From: Lyophyllum atratum
Lineage: Eukaryota > Basidiomycota > Agaricomycetes > Agaricales > Lyophyllaceae
DNA: 64,000 nucleotides
Assembly (NCBI GenBank): GCA_014905825.1
Contig: JACGCN010000016.1
Span: 1,099,160 to 1,163,159 of the forward strand
Reading direction: 5' to 3'
The stretch's first letter is position 1. Each line of letters starts with the position of its first letter. Of this stretch, positions 32,445-44,570 are shown in pieces. The notes beneath the pieces were generated by a model. That model saw nothing but the letters and a program-made list of their open reading frames with translations. It ran no database searches and was not told where the DNA came from. The translations under genes were made by a program, and so were the position numbers.

Positions 32445-32620
32445 AACCCGGTTCAGTCGCAACCGGTCCAAACCGGTCGCGTGAGACCATGCAACCGCTG
32501 ACGACCGGTCCTACACGGTTCGGTCGTCGGTTGTACCTTACCTGTAAGTTTCTCAACTCGGTCCGGTTGCGGTTGCGGCCAAAATGGGCCGAAGACCGGA
32601 CCCAACCGGACTTCGAAAGC
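32445..32620. repeat. ACCGGT-rich junction sequence
   Basis: About ten close variants of AACCGGTC or its complement occur in 175 bp, in both orientations, for example near 32460-32480, 32500-32512 and 32560-32575. It sits exactly between the broken right LTR of element 2 and the broken pol of element 3. It could be a degenerate satellite or the end of another transposon. Confidence 0.5.
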
Positions 32621-32626
32621 CTACGA

Positions 32627-34137
32627 GTCATAATATCATCGCAGTTCGCCACCGACCAGGTGTTGACAACCCAGTCGCTGACGGCCTCAGCCGCATGTGG
32701 GAGGATCGCGAGCGCTCAGCTACAGATGGCTCATCCTGGTTGGTCCTCCCGGACTGGGAAGCACCCAAAGGGATCGTCAACGATATCCTCAGCGTCATGG
32801 AAGCCCCCACGTCCAAACACCACCTGGAGACGCGCTTCGAAGAGGACCTCTTCTTCCGACCGATTGTACGACACCTGCTAGGCCTCACCCACGACGACAG
32901 CCCATCGGACCAACAGAAATTCGCTCACCAAGCGATGGACTTCATGATCGTCGATGACAAACTATGGAAAGTGAGCACGAAGGCGACCGACCGCGTCAAC
33001 CGCGTGGAGTGCATTCCGAGCGCAGAAGGTTTCGAGCGAGCGCTTGAGGCCCACCTCGCTAATGGGTGCTTCGAACCGAACCATGTCCAGCTCCATCTGC
33101 GGGACAAGTACTTCTGGCCCGGCATGTACACTGACGCACGACAGGCACAGCTCGAATGCCCCAAATGCAAGTCCTTCGGACCGGCGGCGCGAAATTCTGC
33201 TCTCCAACCCATAAGACGCTCCAAACTGTTCTCACTCCTAGCCAGCGACTACCTGTCAATGCCAGCTGGGAAGGGCGGGTACAAGACCGTCGGCCTCTAC
33301 ATTGATGCGTACTCTAACTTCTTATGGCCCACTAAGCTTAAAACAGCAGGCACAGGCAAGACGACGGTGGCCTCCATCAAGCAGATCACGCACAACTACG
33401 CGGTCCCCGACACATTCATGGCCGACGGCGGATCTCATTTCGAGAACCATGAAGTCGACGACCTTTGTGACGAGTTGGGCATAACACACATCACAACAGC
33501 AGCCTACTCACCATGGGTCAATGGCTTGATCGAGAACGCTAACAAACTCTTACTAGGCCGGCTCAAACGACTCTGCGCACCCGACCACGATAACATCGAG
33601 GACGAGGTCGACGTCGACCCCAAATCCATACCCAGCAACTGGCCAGACCACTTCAAAGAAGCCATCCGCCAGCTCAATGACCGCATCCTCCCCGCGCTCA
33701 AGACCACACCACGTGAACTACTTTTCGGCCTCAGATTCCGACCCGATAACCCACCTTCGGCCACCACAGAGCCCACCACTGTCACTGACGTTACTACCAA
33801 TTTCACTCTTTCAGATACCTTCCGATATGACGCACATTTGTGTGTCCTCGAAGACGCGGAACGCCGCAAAGAATCCTTCGGCGCTAACTCCCCTATCACA
33901 ACTTTCAACATCGGCGACCTTGTCCAAGTCTACGACTCGGCCTCCGACTTCAATCACAAGTCTATCAATAAAATAGCCCCCAAGTGGTCCAAACCACGTC
34001 TAATATTCGCTAAGTTTTCCAACTCCCACTCTCTTTGCACCACAGGCGGCCTACCACTAAAAGGTCTTGTACATTCACGCAGGATGCGCCACTATATACC
34101 CCTTAGAAACACACCCCTCGACGCCCTCAACCCCTGA
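32627..34137 (+). pseudogene. 3' half of a third Gypsy-type pol (RNase H end plus integrase)
   Basis: Homology begins with the end of an RNase H/connection domain (IIAVRHRPGVDNPVADGLSR). It continues through an integrase zinc region (LHLRDKYFWPGMY ... CPKCKSF) and a catalytic core (SDYLSMPAGKGGYKTVG, FMADGGSHFENHEV, SPWVNGLIENANK), then a C-terminal domain ending NTPLDALNP. Protease, reverse transcriptase, LTRs and gag are absent. The lineage differs from elements 1 and 2, with no chromodomain seen. After the stop at 34135-34137 the same frame reads on for about 60 codons, so the stop may be a later mutation. Confidence 0.85.
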
Positions 34138-34589
34138 GAAGCTGTCATACCAACACAAGAAGATCTCGAACTCGCCGCGGCGGAGGAGAAGATGCTCGAT
34201 GTTTTGTTCACGCACCCTAGAACAACGTCAGGGGACGCTTTTCAAACGGCACACCCCTCACGACACGGGTGCGCCGATGCTTCCCTGGTCATCAGTCACG
34301 TCCATGCTACGTGTTGCTGGGTGGCAGATTGAGCGGCGCGAGTATGCGTGCACGGAGAGGTCTTGAGACGGTCGGGACGCCCGCTCTCTTGGAGGGGGGC
34401 AGATGTGGCTGTGCTGGCGGAGCCAGCCGAGCGGAGTCCGAACCACCTTAGAGCAGGTTCCATGTTGTAGACACGTCTCGTCATCATCCATTCGCATCGA
34501 TTTGTCTGGTTCTGTTCGGTTTTCCTTCGTCAGCAGCTTTCCCCTCGCATTGGTCGGTAGGAGAGCCCAGCGGCCTCCATCGCCACCGT

Positions 34590-34832
34590 GTGGCCATCAC
34601 GCACTTTCTCCTGTCCGACCACTGCCTTGCAATCGAACAACTTCATCGCGATATTTCTGGTTGCCCGCATATCGAGCGACGCCACTGCTTGTGCCGCTTT
34701 TGCCGAGTCTCCGTCGAGGACAAGATCCACCCACTTTTCACCTGCAGAGATCATCCCGACATCCCACCTTTACGACGGCAATTTATGGCCAACATTCTCG
34801 ACAACACCTCTTTTTGTGCCTTCTGCTACTGA
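34590..34832 (+). pseudogene. relic of the zinc-binding tail of a LINE-type reverse transcriptase
   Basis: An 80-codon open stretch reads CRFCRVSVEDKIHPLFTCRD, followed by a basic segment with LRRQFM. That is the C-C-H-C arrangement found after the polymerase domain of fungal LINE elements. No polymerase or endonuclease part is left in the window. The stretch 34138-34589 between element 3 and this relic has no gene I can support, only a purine-rich run near 34390-34400. Confidence 0.4.
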
Positions 34833-35818
34833 GCTATAATGGACCTACATTTGAAATGCCCAACACCTTCCACTCCTCTACTTCTTCGATACTTTGGGTT
34901 ATCAAATTCACATCTGTCTCCTTGAATTCCACATAGCTACTCTAATCCATGTGATTCTGTATATCATACTTAGGGGCAATGGTGAGCCTGTGCCCGTAGC
35001 GTACACTTGATGCATGTACGTAGCACGAAAACCCCACATGTTCCTCGTCGGGACTGCCTGTAGGTAATATCACTATCACTATCACTATGCAGCTCTATTT
35101 CATTCAAGCTGGTAAGCTGCAGGCTTACAGGATGTGTCATTAGAAAAAATGGTGACATTTTCAAAAATTTCATTCAAGTGAGCCTCAAATCTGCAAAAAA
35201 AGGACTAGATTTGACTGATTTTCTGCCTTGAAATCTGCTTTTTTGAGCAGTTGCTTTCTAAGAGGCTTCCTGGGCCTGTTCAACACTCAGATCTGTTAGA
35301 ATCTATGCTCTACTCATAGGTGACTTGAATTTGTGAGGGCAACTTGAATACTGATGGGTTTTCCCACACTTATACTCACGTTCACATATGGATTCTCGAC
35401 AGATATCATCAGTTGTTTCTCCGTTGTGTACTTAGCTGCCACGACTTTGTGACGGTCCGGTGTTCATTTGACAGTTGCCCGGCGGCGGAGTTGAAATCAT
35501 GCAGATAAGAGACCGAGATGCTCGGAAGTATCGGGTAAATAATATGTAAGCGGTCAAACCAAGCGTAAACAGGTTGCCGGTTGAAAGCCAGTGAGTCTTT
35601 CCCCCCCCCCAAAAGACCCATCAGCGCGCTCTCATCAAGAGTCTCCCACCTGTGGACCTCTCCACGCCTTGTAGTCGTCGATTTGGCACAAACCCTGGTA
35701 ATTTTCACAATACAGCCTCTTCAATTTTTTTGCTCCGGCACCGGTGACATCTGCGGTGACCTTTGCCCTTATTTTTGATCACCGTCTCCCACCCGTCGTT
35801 GAAAACCGGCGCCCCACC
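34833..35818. other. gene-poor stretch with simple repeats
   Basis: About 1 kb with no defensible gene. It contains three copies of ATCACT at 35069-35088 and a run of ten C at 35601-35610, and it includes the promoter of the Zn2Cys6 gene. Confidence 0.4.
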
Positions 35819-38813
35819 ATGGATCCCCTCCCTGAGGCCATGTCTGACTCAAAGTCTGCGTGAGTTATCTCTGACATCGCTTTCTCGACTCCTCTCATAC
35901 CTCCTAGCTCTAAGACCCCAATTAATCGAGGCGCTCGCGCTTGTACTGTTTGTCGAGCAGCAAAGGCACGGTGGCATTTACACCGATCTTCAGTTCATTG
36001 ATATTCATTGATATTCCCTCAGATGAAATGCGTGGGTGCAGAAGACGGTCATAAACAATGTCAGCGCTGCAAGCGTGCTAACGTCGAGTTGAGTTTATGC
36101 GATGTCCCCTCCCGTCATCGCTTACAGAATTTATAGATGTATCTTTGAGAAACACCGTCGGGGTCGTAAACCAGGTTCCAAGTACGGATCCCTTCGTCCC
36201 CTCAACGCTTGTTGTTCCCACTCATGATCCCGATTCTCTCGTGTAGACTCTCTGAAGCATCAAAAATGCTGCGGCGTCTTGAGAAAGGTCTCAACTCTGC
36301 CAAGATGAAATCGCAAACAACGGAGGCCACCACCTCCCGTAGTGCAGGTCAGGACGCCATTTATCCTGGTCCTCGGGTAGGCGACGGCAGCTACAACACG
36401 CCAAGCTCGCGCTTTCCTTCAAAGGAGCTGCCTCCTCCTAATATGCCCAGTTACCCTAACGGCGAAAGTTACGCACACTCTAGCAATGGCTCTCGCTCCA
36501 TGGATATGGATGATGAAGATGATGCTGACCGTAATGAGGAAGCCATATTTCCAGAAAAGCTCATCAGACGAGAAGGCCAGAGGAACTCCTTCTTCAATAC
36601 GATTCTCAACCCTGAGGAAACTCCTGGGCGCCGTAATCACGATGTTTCTATGACACCGCCCCATTCTCGTTTAGCGCCCATACCTAGCGGTCTTAATGAC
36701 CCCATCACTGCCGGCATCATCACAGAGGATGCCGCGAAAGTCTTATTCGACCTCATTTTCCTGCGGTTGAACCCCTTTATCAACCTCTTTGATCCGGCTC
36801 TGCATTCTGTCCCATATGTTCGATCCAAGTGCCCTTTCTTATTCACCACCCTCATCATGGCGGGATGCAAGTTTTTCCAGCCTGAACACTTCAAACAATG
36901 TCAAAGACTTGCCGAGGACTTCGCAGTCAGAGCATTCGCAGAAGCCTGGAAGCGTGTTGAAGTAGTTCAAGCCTTTGCTTGCTTAACGTATTGGAAAGGT
37001 CCCGATGATAATGTACGCCTATACGTCCGGGTATCATTCTAAATACTCACCTTGCCCGTGAAGCGCACATGGACATACATTGGCTATGTGAGCAATCAGG
37101 CCTTGACACATCTTCTGGACGCTGACATCTCCCCTAGGCGTGCAGAATGGCCGTTGAGCTAGGACTAAATCGCTATGTCCCGAATCCAGCGCTCGACGAA
37201 ACTGAATTCCAGATGCTGGAGCGCCGTAATCGCGAGCGCACATATCTCGTGCTGTTTGTTCACGATCGAAGTCTCAGTACACAGACAGGACGACATTGGA
37301 TGCTGCCTGAAGACGACATTATCCGGAATTCGACTTCTTGGCATGAGCAAGGTGGAACAACAATTCGACCCGAGGACGTCATCGTCGCCTCTTTCATTTC
37401 TTTGCGTCTCATCGCAGTATGTACCTTTCTTCCAACCGTCTATTTTTCATTCATGTTCGCCAGGCGGAAACAACCGAGATCTTCAAAGGTGCAGGGCCTG
37501 GTATCCGTCACGATGTTAACTATGATGTCGTCCTCAGAAACTGCAATGCTAAGTTGACCCAGTGGGCAAACACCTGGCAGCATGAAATGGACCGAGGTAT
37601 TTTTCTCGGTAACTGGAAGTTTCATCACTGACACGGTTTCCAGCTGGGGGCCAAAAATTCCACTCCTCATTTCTGAGCTTTTTTCGTCTCTATGTTAGAC
37701 TGTTCTTGAACAGTTTTGGGATACAGGCTGCTATATCACCGGTGTGTTGCTCCCTTTGTCCAGGAAGCTGATGTCTAAGAGATCGTATAGACGTCTCGTC
37801 AAAACCCCAGCTTGCAGGCTATATCTCAGTGCTGCGCTAGTGCTCTTGATTCTTTGCGGATCGTTTCTCGAGATTTTGCACATATGAGTATGCTGGTAAG
37901 TTATACCATGTTCTATACTTAGTGCCTCACACTCATCTTCTATAGCGATATGGACAGGACTCTATCATGGTAATGTCTGCCTATTCCGCTGTATTTCTGC
38001 TCAAGGTCATTGCCCTGTTTCTGATCATCTGATATCTGACTCACATCGCATCTCTAGCTTCTTCGCAGCCCAACAATCTGCTCACAACTCAACGAGAGCA
38101 CCGCTCATGAAATTCATACATTAATTTCCCAAACCGCAGACGCATACCGAGATGCTGCCCACCTTTCACCAGAGTCCACATCTGCCGCATACCACGCCCG
38201 CTTTTTGCGAAGCCTTGTAACAAATGATGTGTTCAAGAGTCATCGAAGTGATCACAAGGAGCGGCGTGACAGCGGCATGCCTATCGACCCCCGGCTTCAA
38301 CGTGAGATACCGTCCATGAGCCATTTCATGTCCCTCGATTCTTACCTCTCCCCTCCAGCTCCTCCGAAGTCCCACATGTCGGTTCAATCACCCACGCAGT
38401 CGTATCCCCATCCGATCCAACCAACCCATGAACAATTTCAGTTTCCAGCGTCCCCTCACTTACCTGCACACCCCCCACCACCAATACCTCAAGAGCCGGA
38501 ATACCCCGTCGAATCCCTCCCGAGAAACTCGACCGTCGCTGTGGGTGGAGGAGTTAATTATTCATATACCCCTCACGCGCCTCCGTACGTTTCCGAACTC
38601 GACGCTCATTATTGGAAGAACATGTTTATAGAGCTTGGCTTCGGCGAGAATGGCGAGGTGCAACCCGGACACGAGAGCCGAGGCATGCCGCATTACGTGG
38701 AAAGTAGCCACCAGATGCAGACGCCTGCCCACCAGCAGCATCAAGGACACCTCCCGTACCAGCAGCATATGCATCCATCATCATCGCAGCCTAATAGTTA
38801 TGGGCACCAGTAG
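35819..38813 (+). CDS. Zn2Cys6 transcription factor with fungal-specific middle domain
   Basis: Nuclear DNA-binding regulator. Exons 35819-35859, 35908-35965, 36023-36087, 36137-36181, 36247-37012, 37064-37087, 37138-37416, 37464-37596, 37645 to about 37741, 37830-37895, 37946-38005 and 38058-38813. The zinc cluster is spread over four exons: CTVCRAAKMKC, then CQRCKRANVEC, then the basic linker EKHRRGRKPGSKL and a short coiled segment (SKMLRRLEKGL). A middle homology region follows (LNPFINLFDP, FLFTTLIMAGCKFF, TYIGYACRMAVELGLNRY), with a Pro/Gln/His-rich tail ending SYGHQ. The intron after CRAAK starts with GC (35966). In exon 9 a run of five T (37680-37684) is one base short for the expected FFRLYVRLFLNSFG frame, an apparent 1-nt deletion. 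Target genes unknown. Confidence 0.88.
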
Positions 38814-39109
38814 CTGTCAACTTCCGCTCCCATATATATTCACACCTCATTCCCATTGCTCTTCGCTTGTAATGTGTATAAGTAAAAATCCATGTCAAAA
38901 TTATTGGTCACATGACACGTCACTGTTCACTGAATGACCATCAGGAAAGGCCCTAATCCGTGGTTGCTCGTCGCCTTGTCTCTTTCGTCCGTTGCTGTCT
39001 TCGTCTCCGTCGTTAGAAAAAGAGAAAAAACAAATCCGGCTTCTCTTCAGCCCCGTCAGCTCGACCACCCTCTTGTTCCGCCCCGCCACAAGGACAATAT
39101 CAATAACTG

Positions 39110-40017
39110 ATGTCCGATACATCACCCACCTTTGATAGTCGTAAAGTCACTGTTGCCTACGTGCTCGGTGGCCCAGGAGCTGGTAAGTATGTTCAGACGC
39201 GCATCTCAGAGCAATCTAACTCCGCAAACCAGGCAAGGGCACCCAATGCGGTCGGCTCGTCGAGGATTTCGGGTTCTGTCACCTTTCTGGTATGATCAGA
39301 CGCGTCTTTCCTATCTCTTTCCACTTACACGCCAGTCAACTCAGCTGGTGATCTTCTTCGTGCAGAACAGCATCGTGAGGGTTCCCAGTTTGGAAACTTG
39401 ATCCAGACATGCATACGAGAGGGCACTATTGTCCCAATGGAAGTCACCATCAAACTCTTGCAGCACGCTATGGAAGCTGCCATGGCCGCGAATAAACCTG
39501 AGGATGGTTGGCAGGATGGACACGGTCGTTTCTTAATCGACGGGTTTCCGCGTAAAATGGACCAGGCTCTGAAATTCGATGAGACTGTACGTTTTCCTAT
39601 GACATGTCTTTTTGTTCAGAATCTTCCTGATCATCTTGCTTTATTTCAGGTTTGCGTGGCTTCTGTTGTACTTTTCTTCTCAACAACAGAAGAAGTCATG
39701 TTGAAGCGCCTTCTTCAACGTGGAAAGACCAGTGGACGTGAGGACGATAATGTAGAAAGCATCAAGAAGCGGTTCAGTAAGTCGTTGCATTCTACATGTG
39801 GTCGAGCTAACTTCCTGTACAGGGACATACAAAGCAGACACGATGCCGGTCATCGAATACTATACCCGTCTGGGGAAGGTCGCCGAGGTCAGTACGCTTT
39901 CGGGTTATAGAGTTCCTGCATGAATGCTGTTTCTAGGTCGATAGTACTGCTGGTGTGGAAGAGGTTTATGCGGTGGCGAGTCAGATCGTCCGTCGCCTTT
40001 TCAGCAGGGTATTCTAA
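39110..40017 (+). CDS. URA6: UMP-CMP kinase
   Basis: Phosphorylates UMP/CMP with ATP in pyrimidine nucleotide synthesis; cytosol and nucleus. Six exons (39110-39182, 39233-39289, 39345-39586, 39650-39776, 39823-39887, 39937-40017) give 214 aa, normal for the family. The P-loop GGPGAGKGTQC is at residues 20-30, interrupted by intron 1. Next come the nucleotide-binding AGDLLRAE, FLIDGFPRKMDQA, the LID segment KRLLQRGKTSGREDDN and the terminal VIEYYTRLGKV. All phases agree. It is convergent with the lipid kinase (96 bp between stops). The URA6 symbol is by similarity to the yeast family; an adenylate kinase is less likely because of the short LID. Confidence 0.93.
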
Positions 40018-40113
40018 TGTAATCAGAGGGAATTGATTTTCTGTCTGTCTCATCCCTCTTCAAAAAGGCGCGAATTCATCGAGTGCCAAACTACCGAACA
40101 ACCTGCTGCCAAA

Positions 40114-41415
40114 TTATGCATACACCATAAATCCGGCGTCCTCCTTCGGCGTCGCGGCAGAGCACACAGCGCGACCTCCTTTCTCAATGTAAGAAATGGC
40201 ACCATCGGAGCATAGGAGATGAGCATCGTCGTCCGCATCGTCCTACAATATGCCACGTAAGAGGTGTGTAAACTTCCGGATAGTGCCAGCTTACTGGAAT
40301 CCACTCCCACCCCCCGCACCGGATATATTCTACCACAGCAGGTCCATCGCCCCCTGTGATGATCTGCCCATCGGCACCATACCGCAGATCTATGTGGGCC
40401 CCATCCTTGTATGCCGCGCCAAGGACTGCCCACAGTTTAGGCACATATGCCTCCCTGGCCTTGGGATTATCCAAAGATATAGAGGGGTCCCTTAAGGGAC
40501 GAAGCAATACCAGTTCACAAGTAGCTTCCACGGGTGGTATAGTCCTGGCGAGTGGTGTGACTCTGAACGCAGGCTCCAGGCGGTCAACGTTGATCGTAGA
40601 TAAGAAGTATGCGAATGGGCCATCCACGTCCACGATGGGGTCATCATCATCTGATTCTGGGTGATCAAGGAATGCCTGGCTAGCAGGGTCGTATATCTGC
40701 ACCCTTCTTGCGCCAGGGGCAGGCAGCAGCTTGACATCACTGTTGTACCACTTCATGCTGTTATTCTGGGCCGCAACTTTGAATCTGTCTTCGAGTTCAT
40801 TTTGGATGCCAAAGATCGAACGTTTATCGCAGCTGACCTTTCGATCCCCGGAATCTCCTCTCGCAGACTTTCCGAATCGTGAAGGATAGACGCGTGTAAC
40901 GCTGTTGACACGACGACTGAGGATATCACAACCTGCGGACGTTTCTTTTCGCCCGGGGGCGACGAAAGACTCGCGATGGCAAGAGTCAAGGGGATCATGC
41001 GCGATGAATGAATATAGGAATGGATTGATTGGAGTCTGTAAATTGTACTGTCGGTCTCTGCCCCAGGCGGGAATAAAGAGGAGTAGAGGGCATTGGCAGT
41101 TCCACAGGGTACGAGCGCGAATTGAAGCCTCGGAGTAGGCGCGCTTGCCCTTGGCCCTTTAAGGCTTGCTGAAGAAAGAAAGTTTATGATTTCGTGAAGC
41201 GTACCATCGCCTGAGGCGAGGATTATGGTAACGTCCCCCTTTGTCGATTCGAGGAAGTCGACCAGGAGTTGACCAGCATGGCCTGGATGCTCAGTCGCAA
41301 CGAGTGTATCTACGGTCTTTCCATGTTGTGAAAGAAGGGGGAGGACATGTTGATCAAAGAAAAGCTTTGCATTGCCGTCGCCGCAGACTGGATTGTAGAT
41401 CGCAAGGAGGGACAT
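40114..41415 (-). CDS. sphingoid long-chain base / diacylglycerol kinase family protein
   Basis: Lipid kinase with a DAGK catalytic domain, likely making sphingoid-base phosphate. Exons 41415-40838, 40784-40295 and 40242-40114 give 398 aa. The start MSLLAIYNPVCGDG carries the family's N-terminal block, and the ATP site SGDGTLHE is at about 68-75. FALVPCGTANALYSSLF and the C-terminal ERFKVAAQNNSMKWYN and GDGPAVVEYIRCGGWEWIP follow. No membrane segment is seen. It is divergent from the nitrilase gene, with start codons only 48 bp apart. LCB4/5-like identity is favoured by layout, but a ceramide or diacylglycerol kinase role cannot be excluded. Confidence 0.85.
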
Positions 41416-41463
41416 GCTGGATGCGATCAAAGTTGTGCTTTGCCCAGTTGACTTGTTGTTATC
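41416..41463. promoter_or_regulatory. 48-bp divergent start region, lipid kinase / nitrilase
   Basis: Only 48 bp separate the two opposed start codons, so the 5' untranslated regions or core promoters must overlap each other or the neighbour's coding sequence. No TATA box is evident. Confidence 0.5.
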
Positions 41464-42860
41464 ATGTCCGTATTCAAGCCATTTACTCTTGCCCTCATTC
41501 AGCTAGGAAATATTGGCGCTGAGAAAGCCGCCAACCTGCAGCATGCCCGTGAAATGATCCTCAAGGCTGCAGCCAGCCATTCCAAGAAGCCAGATGTGAT
41601 CGTATTGCCAGTTTGTTACATCCTCCTCCATCAGCGCGTCTACATCTGACCACGTTGACAGGAATGCTTTAATTCACCCTATGGACACGTCCATTTTCCC
41701 GTTTATGCAGAGAAGATCGGGTTCACTCCCGGGACACCCTACGATATGGCCCAGAGCCCTAGTGCAAGCGTCAAGATGCTCTCCGATGCCGCTAAAGAGG
41801 CCGGAGCGTGGCTCATAGGAGGTGAATTCGGATTTGATAAGGGCTTTTCGGACTGAGCTGCATCTCTGTCCTCAGGATCCATTCCCGAACAAGATATCTC
41901 CAGTGACCGTATTTATAACACTTGCACTGTATACAATCCGAATGGTAGGCCATTGCGTCTATCTTATGGCTAGGTTTAATTCCGGCCTGTAGGCGAGCTT
42001 GTGGCTACCCATCGTAAAGTTCACCTCTTTGACATTGACATTCCGGGCAAAATCAAATTCAAGGTACTCTGTCATTGCCACAGTGTAACTTGACAGTCCA
42101 TTCCCCACAGGAAAGCGAAACTCTGACTGGCGGCACGACTATGAACTTTTTCGACACTGGTAGGTGCACTCCACATCCGATAGAGAAGATGTGTTGATTC
42201 GACCAGAATTCGCGCGCATTGGTCTGGGGATATGCTACGATATCCGTTTTCCCGAGCTAGCCATGATATCCGCCCGCAAAGGTACGCAACAGCTGCTTGA
42301 TGACTGTCGAACTTCCAAAGACGCGTTTCAGGCTGCCACCTCCTTGTGTACCCTGGAGCATTTAATCTGACGACTGGGCCCCTTCATTGGGAGCTGCTGC
42401 AACGGGGGCGGTATGTCTCGAGCTTCTTGGCTTTCTCAGTACTCTGACGGGTGTTGTCCAGTGCGGTGGATAACCAGGTCTTCGTTTCGATGTGTAGCCC
42501 CGCCCGTGATTTGACTGCTGGATATCATGCGGTATGTCCTGGTCAAGAATTGAGATGTCCCCTGATGCTGATTGAAGGTCTAGTGGGGACACTCAATGGT
42601 CGTGGATCCCATGTACGTTGCAGCCCTACAGTTGGGATGTGCTCTTATATTTTTTTAGGGGAAAGGTGCTTGTGGAAGCAGGTGAAGGCGAAGGAATCAT
42701 CTACACTGACATTGGTGAGTGTGTGGATCTGATGGCAGCAAGGTATGGTATTAAAGTAGGGCTAGATCCACAAAGGATGTCAGATGCGCGTGCAGGGATA
42801 CCAGTTACTCGACAGCGACGATTCGATGTATACGGGGATGTGAGTGAGGAAAGTAGATAG
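41464..42860 (+). CDS. nitrilase-superfamily omega-amidase (NIT2/Nit3 type)
   Basis: Amidase acting on alpha-ketoglutaramate/ketosuccinamate-like substrates. Eleven exons (41464-41610, 41662-41821, 41876-41944, 41993-42063, 42111-42159, 42207-42281, 42332-42410, 42462-42531, 42584-42612, 42659-42714, 42766-42860) join into 299 aa. The catalytic triad is visible: Glu50 in [13 protein letters not shown], Lys134 in [10 protein letters not shown], Cys175 in [12 protein letters not shown]. Other family blocks are [29 protein letters not shown] and the end RRFDVYGDV. One exon is only 29 nt. All junctions are GT-AG and in phase. Confidence 0.94.
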
Positions 42861-42982
42861 TTACCGGATTTGTAAAGGTTGTAGAACACTATGGATGGTT
42901 GTGGAATAATCACATTTGTCAACTTCAAAAGCGATCAACACATCTCAGCACAGCTCCCTCACTCAACTCCTTCCTCATCGCC

Positions 42983-44457
42983 ATGGTAAAAGAAACGTAC
43001 GTGTACCTCCCACCCATCCCCCTCTCTATTCTCCTCACTGCCGTACAGCAAATACTACGATCTCCTAGAAGTGCCGCCCAATGCATCGGAGGCCGATCTC
43101 AAGAAGGCCTACCGGAAAAAGTACGGCGTCTGTCCTGTGCATCTATCTACATCCCTGACCTTGTCCCTCAGGGCTCTGAGACTACACCCCGATAAAGGAG
43201 GTGATCCCGAGTTATTCAAGGAAGTTACACATGCGTCCGTTCTCGATTCTCTTCAAACGCAAATGTGTCATTGAAAGCACCTCTCAGATACGAAATCCTG
43301 TCGGACCCCGATAAACGTGACGTATACGATCAACGTGGCGAGGCTGGTCTTTCTGAGCAAGGTGGCATGGGTGGTATGGATCCCCAGGTGGGTCGCAATA
43401 TCCTGCAATACCCCCATCATCGACTCACTCTCATTCCAGGATCTGTTCAGCCAACTGTTCGGTGGTGGTGGTGGCTTCGGAGGCGGTGGATTCTTTGGCG
43501 GCGGTGGAGGTTCCCGGAATCAAGGCCCTCGCAAAACGAAGGATCTTGTTCATCGCGTCCACGTCTCCCTAGAAGACCTATACAAGGGAAAGACCACGAA
43601 ACTCGCGTTGACGCGGAATGTTATCTGCAGCAAGTGCAAAGGAAAAGGCGGAAAGGAGGGCGCGGTCCGGTCCTGTCCTTCCTGCAGCGGTCGTGGAATC
43701 AAGATTACAATGCGACAAATGGGCCCGATGATTCAGCAGATACAATCAGCGTGCGACGACTGTTCTGGCACCGGCGAGATTATCAACGCCAAGGACAGAT
43801 GTACCCAATGCAAAGGGAAGAAGGTCTTGCCCGAGAAGAAGTTTTTAGAGGTCCACATTGATAAGGGGATGAAGGGTGGTCAGACTGTTACTTTTAGGGG
43901 CGAGAGCGACCAGTCACCGACGGCCGAGCCGGGCGATGTGGTGATCGTTATCGAAGAAAAGCCTCTCGATCGCTTCAGAAGGCAGGACAACGACCTTATC
44001 ACTGAAGTAGAGCTGGATCTGTTGACTGCGTTGGCTGGAGGGCAGTTTGTGATCAAACATCTGGACGACCGTGCCTTGATCGTCAATCTTGAGCCAGGCG
44101 AGGTCATCAAGCATGGTAAGTCGTGGAATATCACTTGCATCGTGAACACAATCTGACACGTTCTGTAAAACCACAGGCGAGCTGAAAGTCATCCGCGGGC
44201 AGGGCATGCCCTCACAACGACATCACGAACCCGGCGACTTATACGTCAAGATCTCGGTCAAGTTCCCCGATTCAATAGACCAAGAAGCAATCCCTCTCCT
44301 AGAAAGGGCCCTTCCTCCGCGCAATCCCATCCCAACCTTCGACAAAAATATTCAGCTCGAGGAGGTCCACCTCGAGGAACCCGATACCCGAGGCATGGGG
44401 GATGACCGCATGGATGAAGACTCGGACGAGCCACGGGTGCAGTGTGCTAACCAGTAA
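42983..44457 (+). CDS. class I DnaJ/Hsp40 co-chaperone with CaaX box (Ydj1-like)
   Basis: Hsp70 co-chaperone. Six exons (42983-42996, 43049-43120, 43172-43234, 43288-43387, 43440-44115, 44177-44457) give 401 aa. The J-domain has HPD (about 33-35), followed by a Gly/Phe-rich linker. Four Cys-rich zinc repeats follow (CSKCKGKG, CPSCSGRG, CDDCSGTG, CTQCKGKK), then the substrate-binding domains. The protein ends VQCANQ, so the last four residues form a CaaX farnesylation signal as in yeast Ydj1, which anchors the chaperone to the ER membrane. The first coding exon is only 14 nt. An acidic segment (MDEDSDEP) precedes the CaaX. Confidence 0.95.
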
Positions 44458-44570
44458 TCATCAGCTAGCCCTTAGATTTTAGCTTTCGCCATAGTCCATA
44501 TACATCGCATTGCCATTAATATCTACGGTTTGCAGCAGCCCACTAGTCCCAGCTCGTCTAAGGGCAGAGC

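Noticed and set aside
34403..34936. 177-codon plus-strand open frame as a gene
   Set aside because: The recognisable LINE zinc-binding residues are in a different frame, and this frame has no motif or splice support.
35069..35088. ATCACT repeats as a CRISPR-like array
   Set aside because: Only three contiguous 6-bp units with no spacers; a plain microsatellite in a eukaryotic genome.
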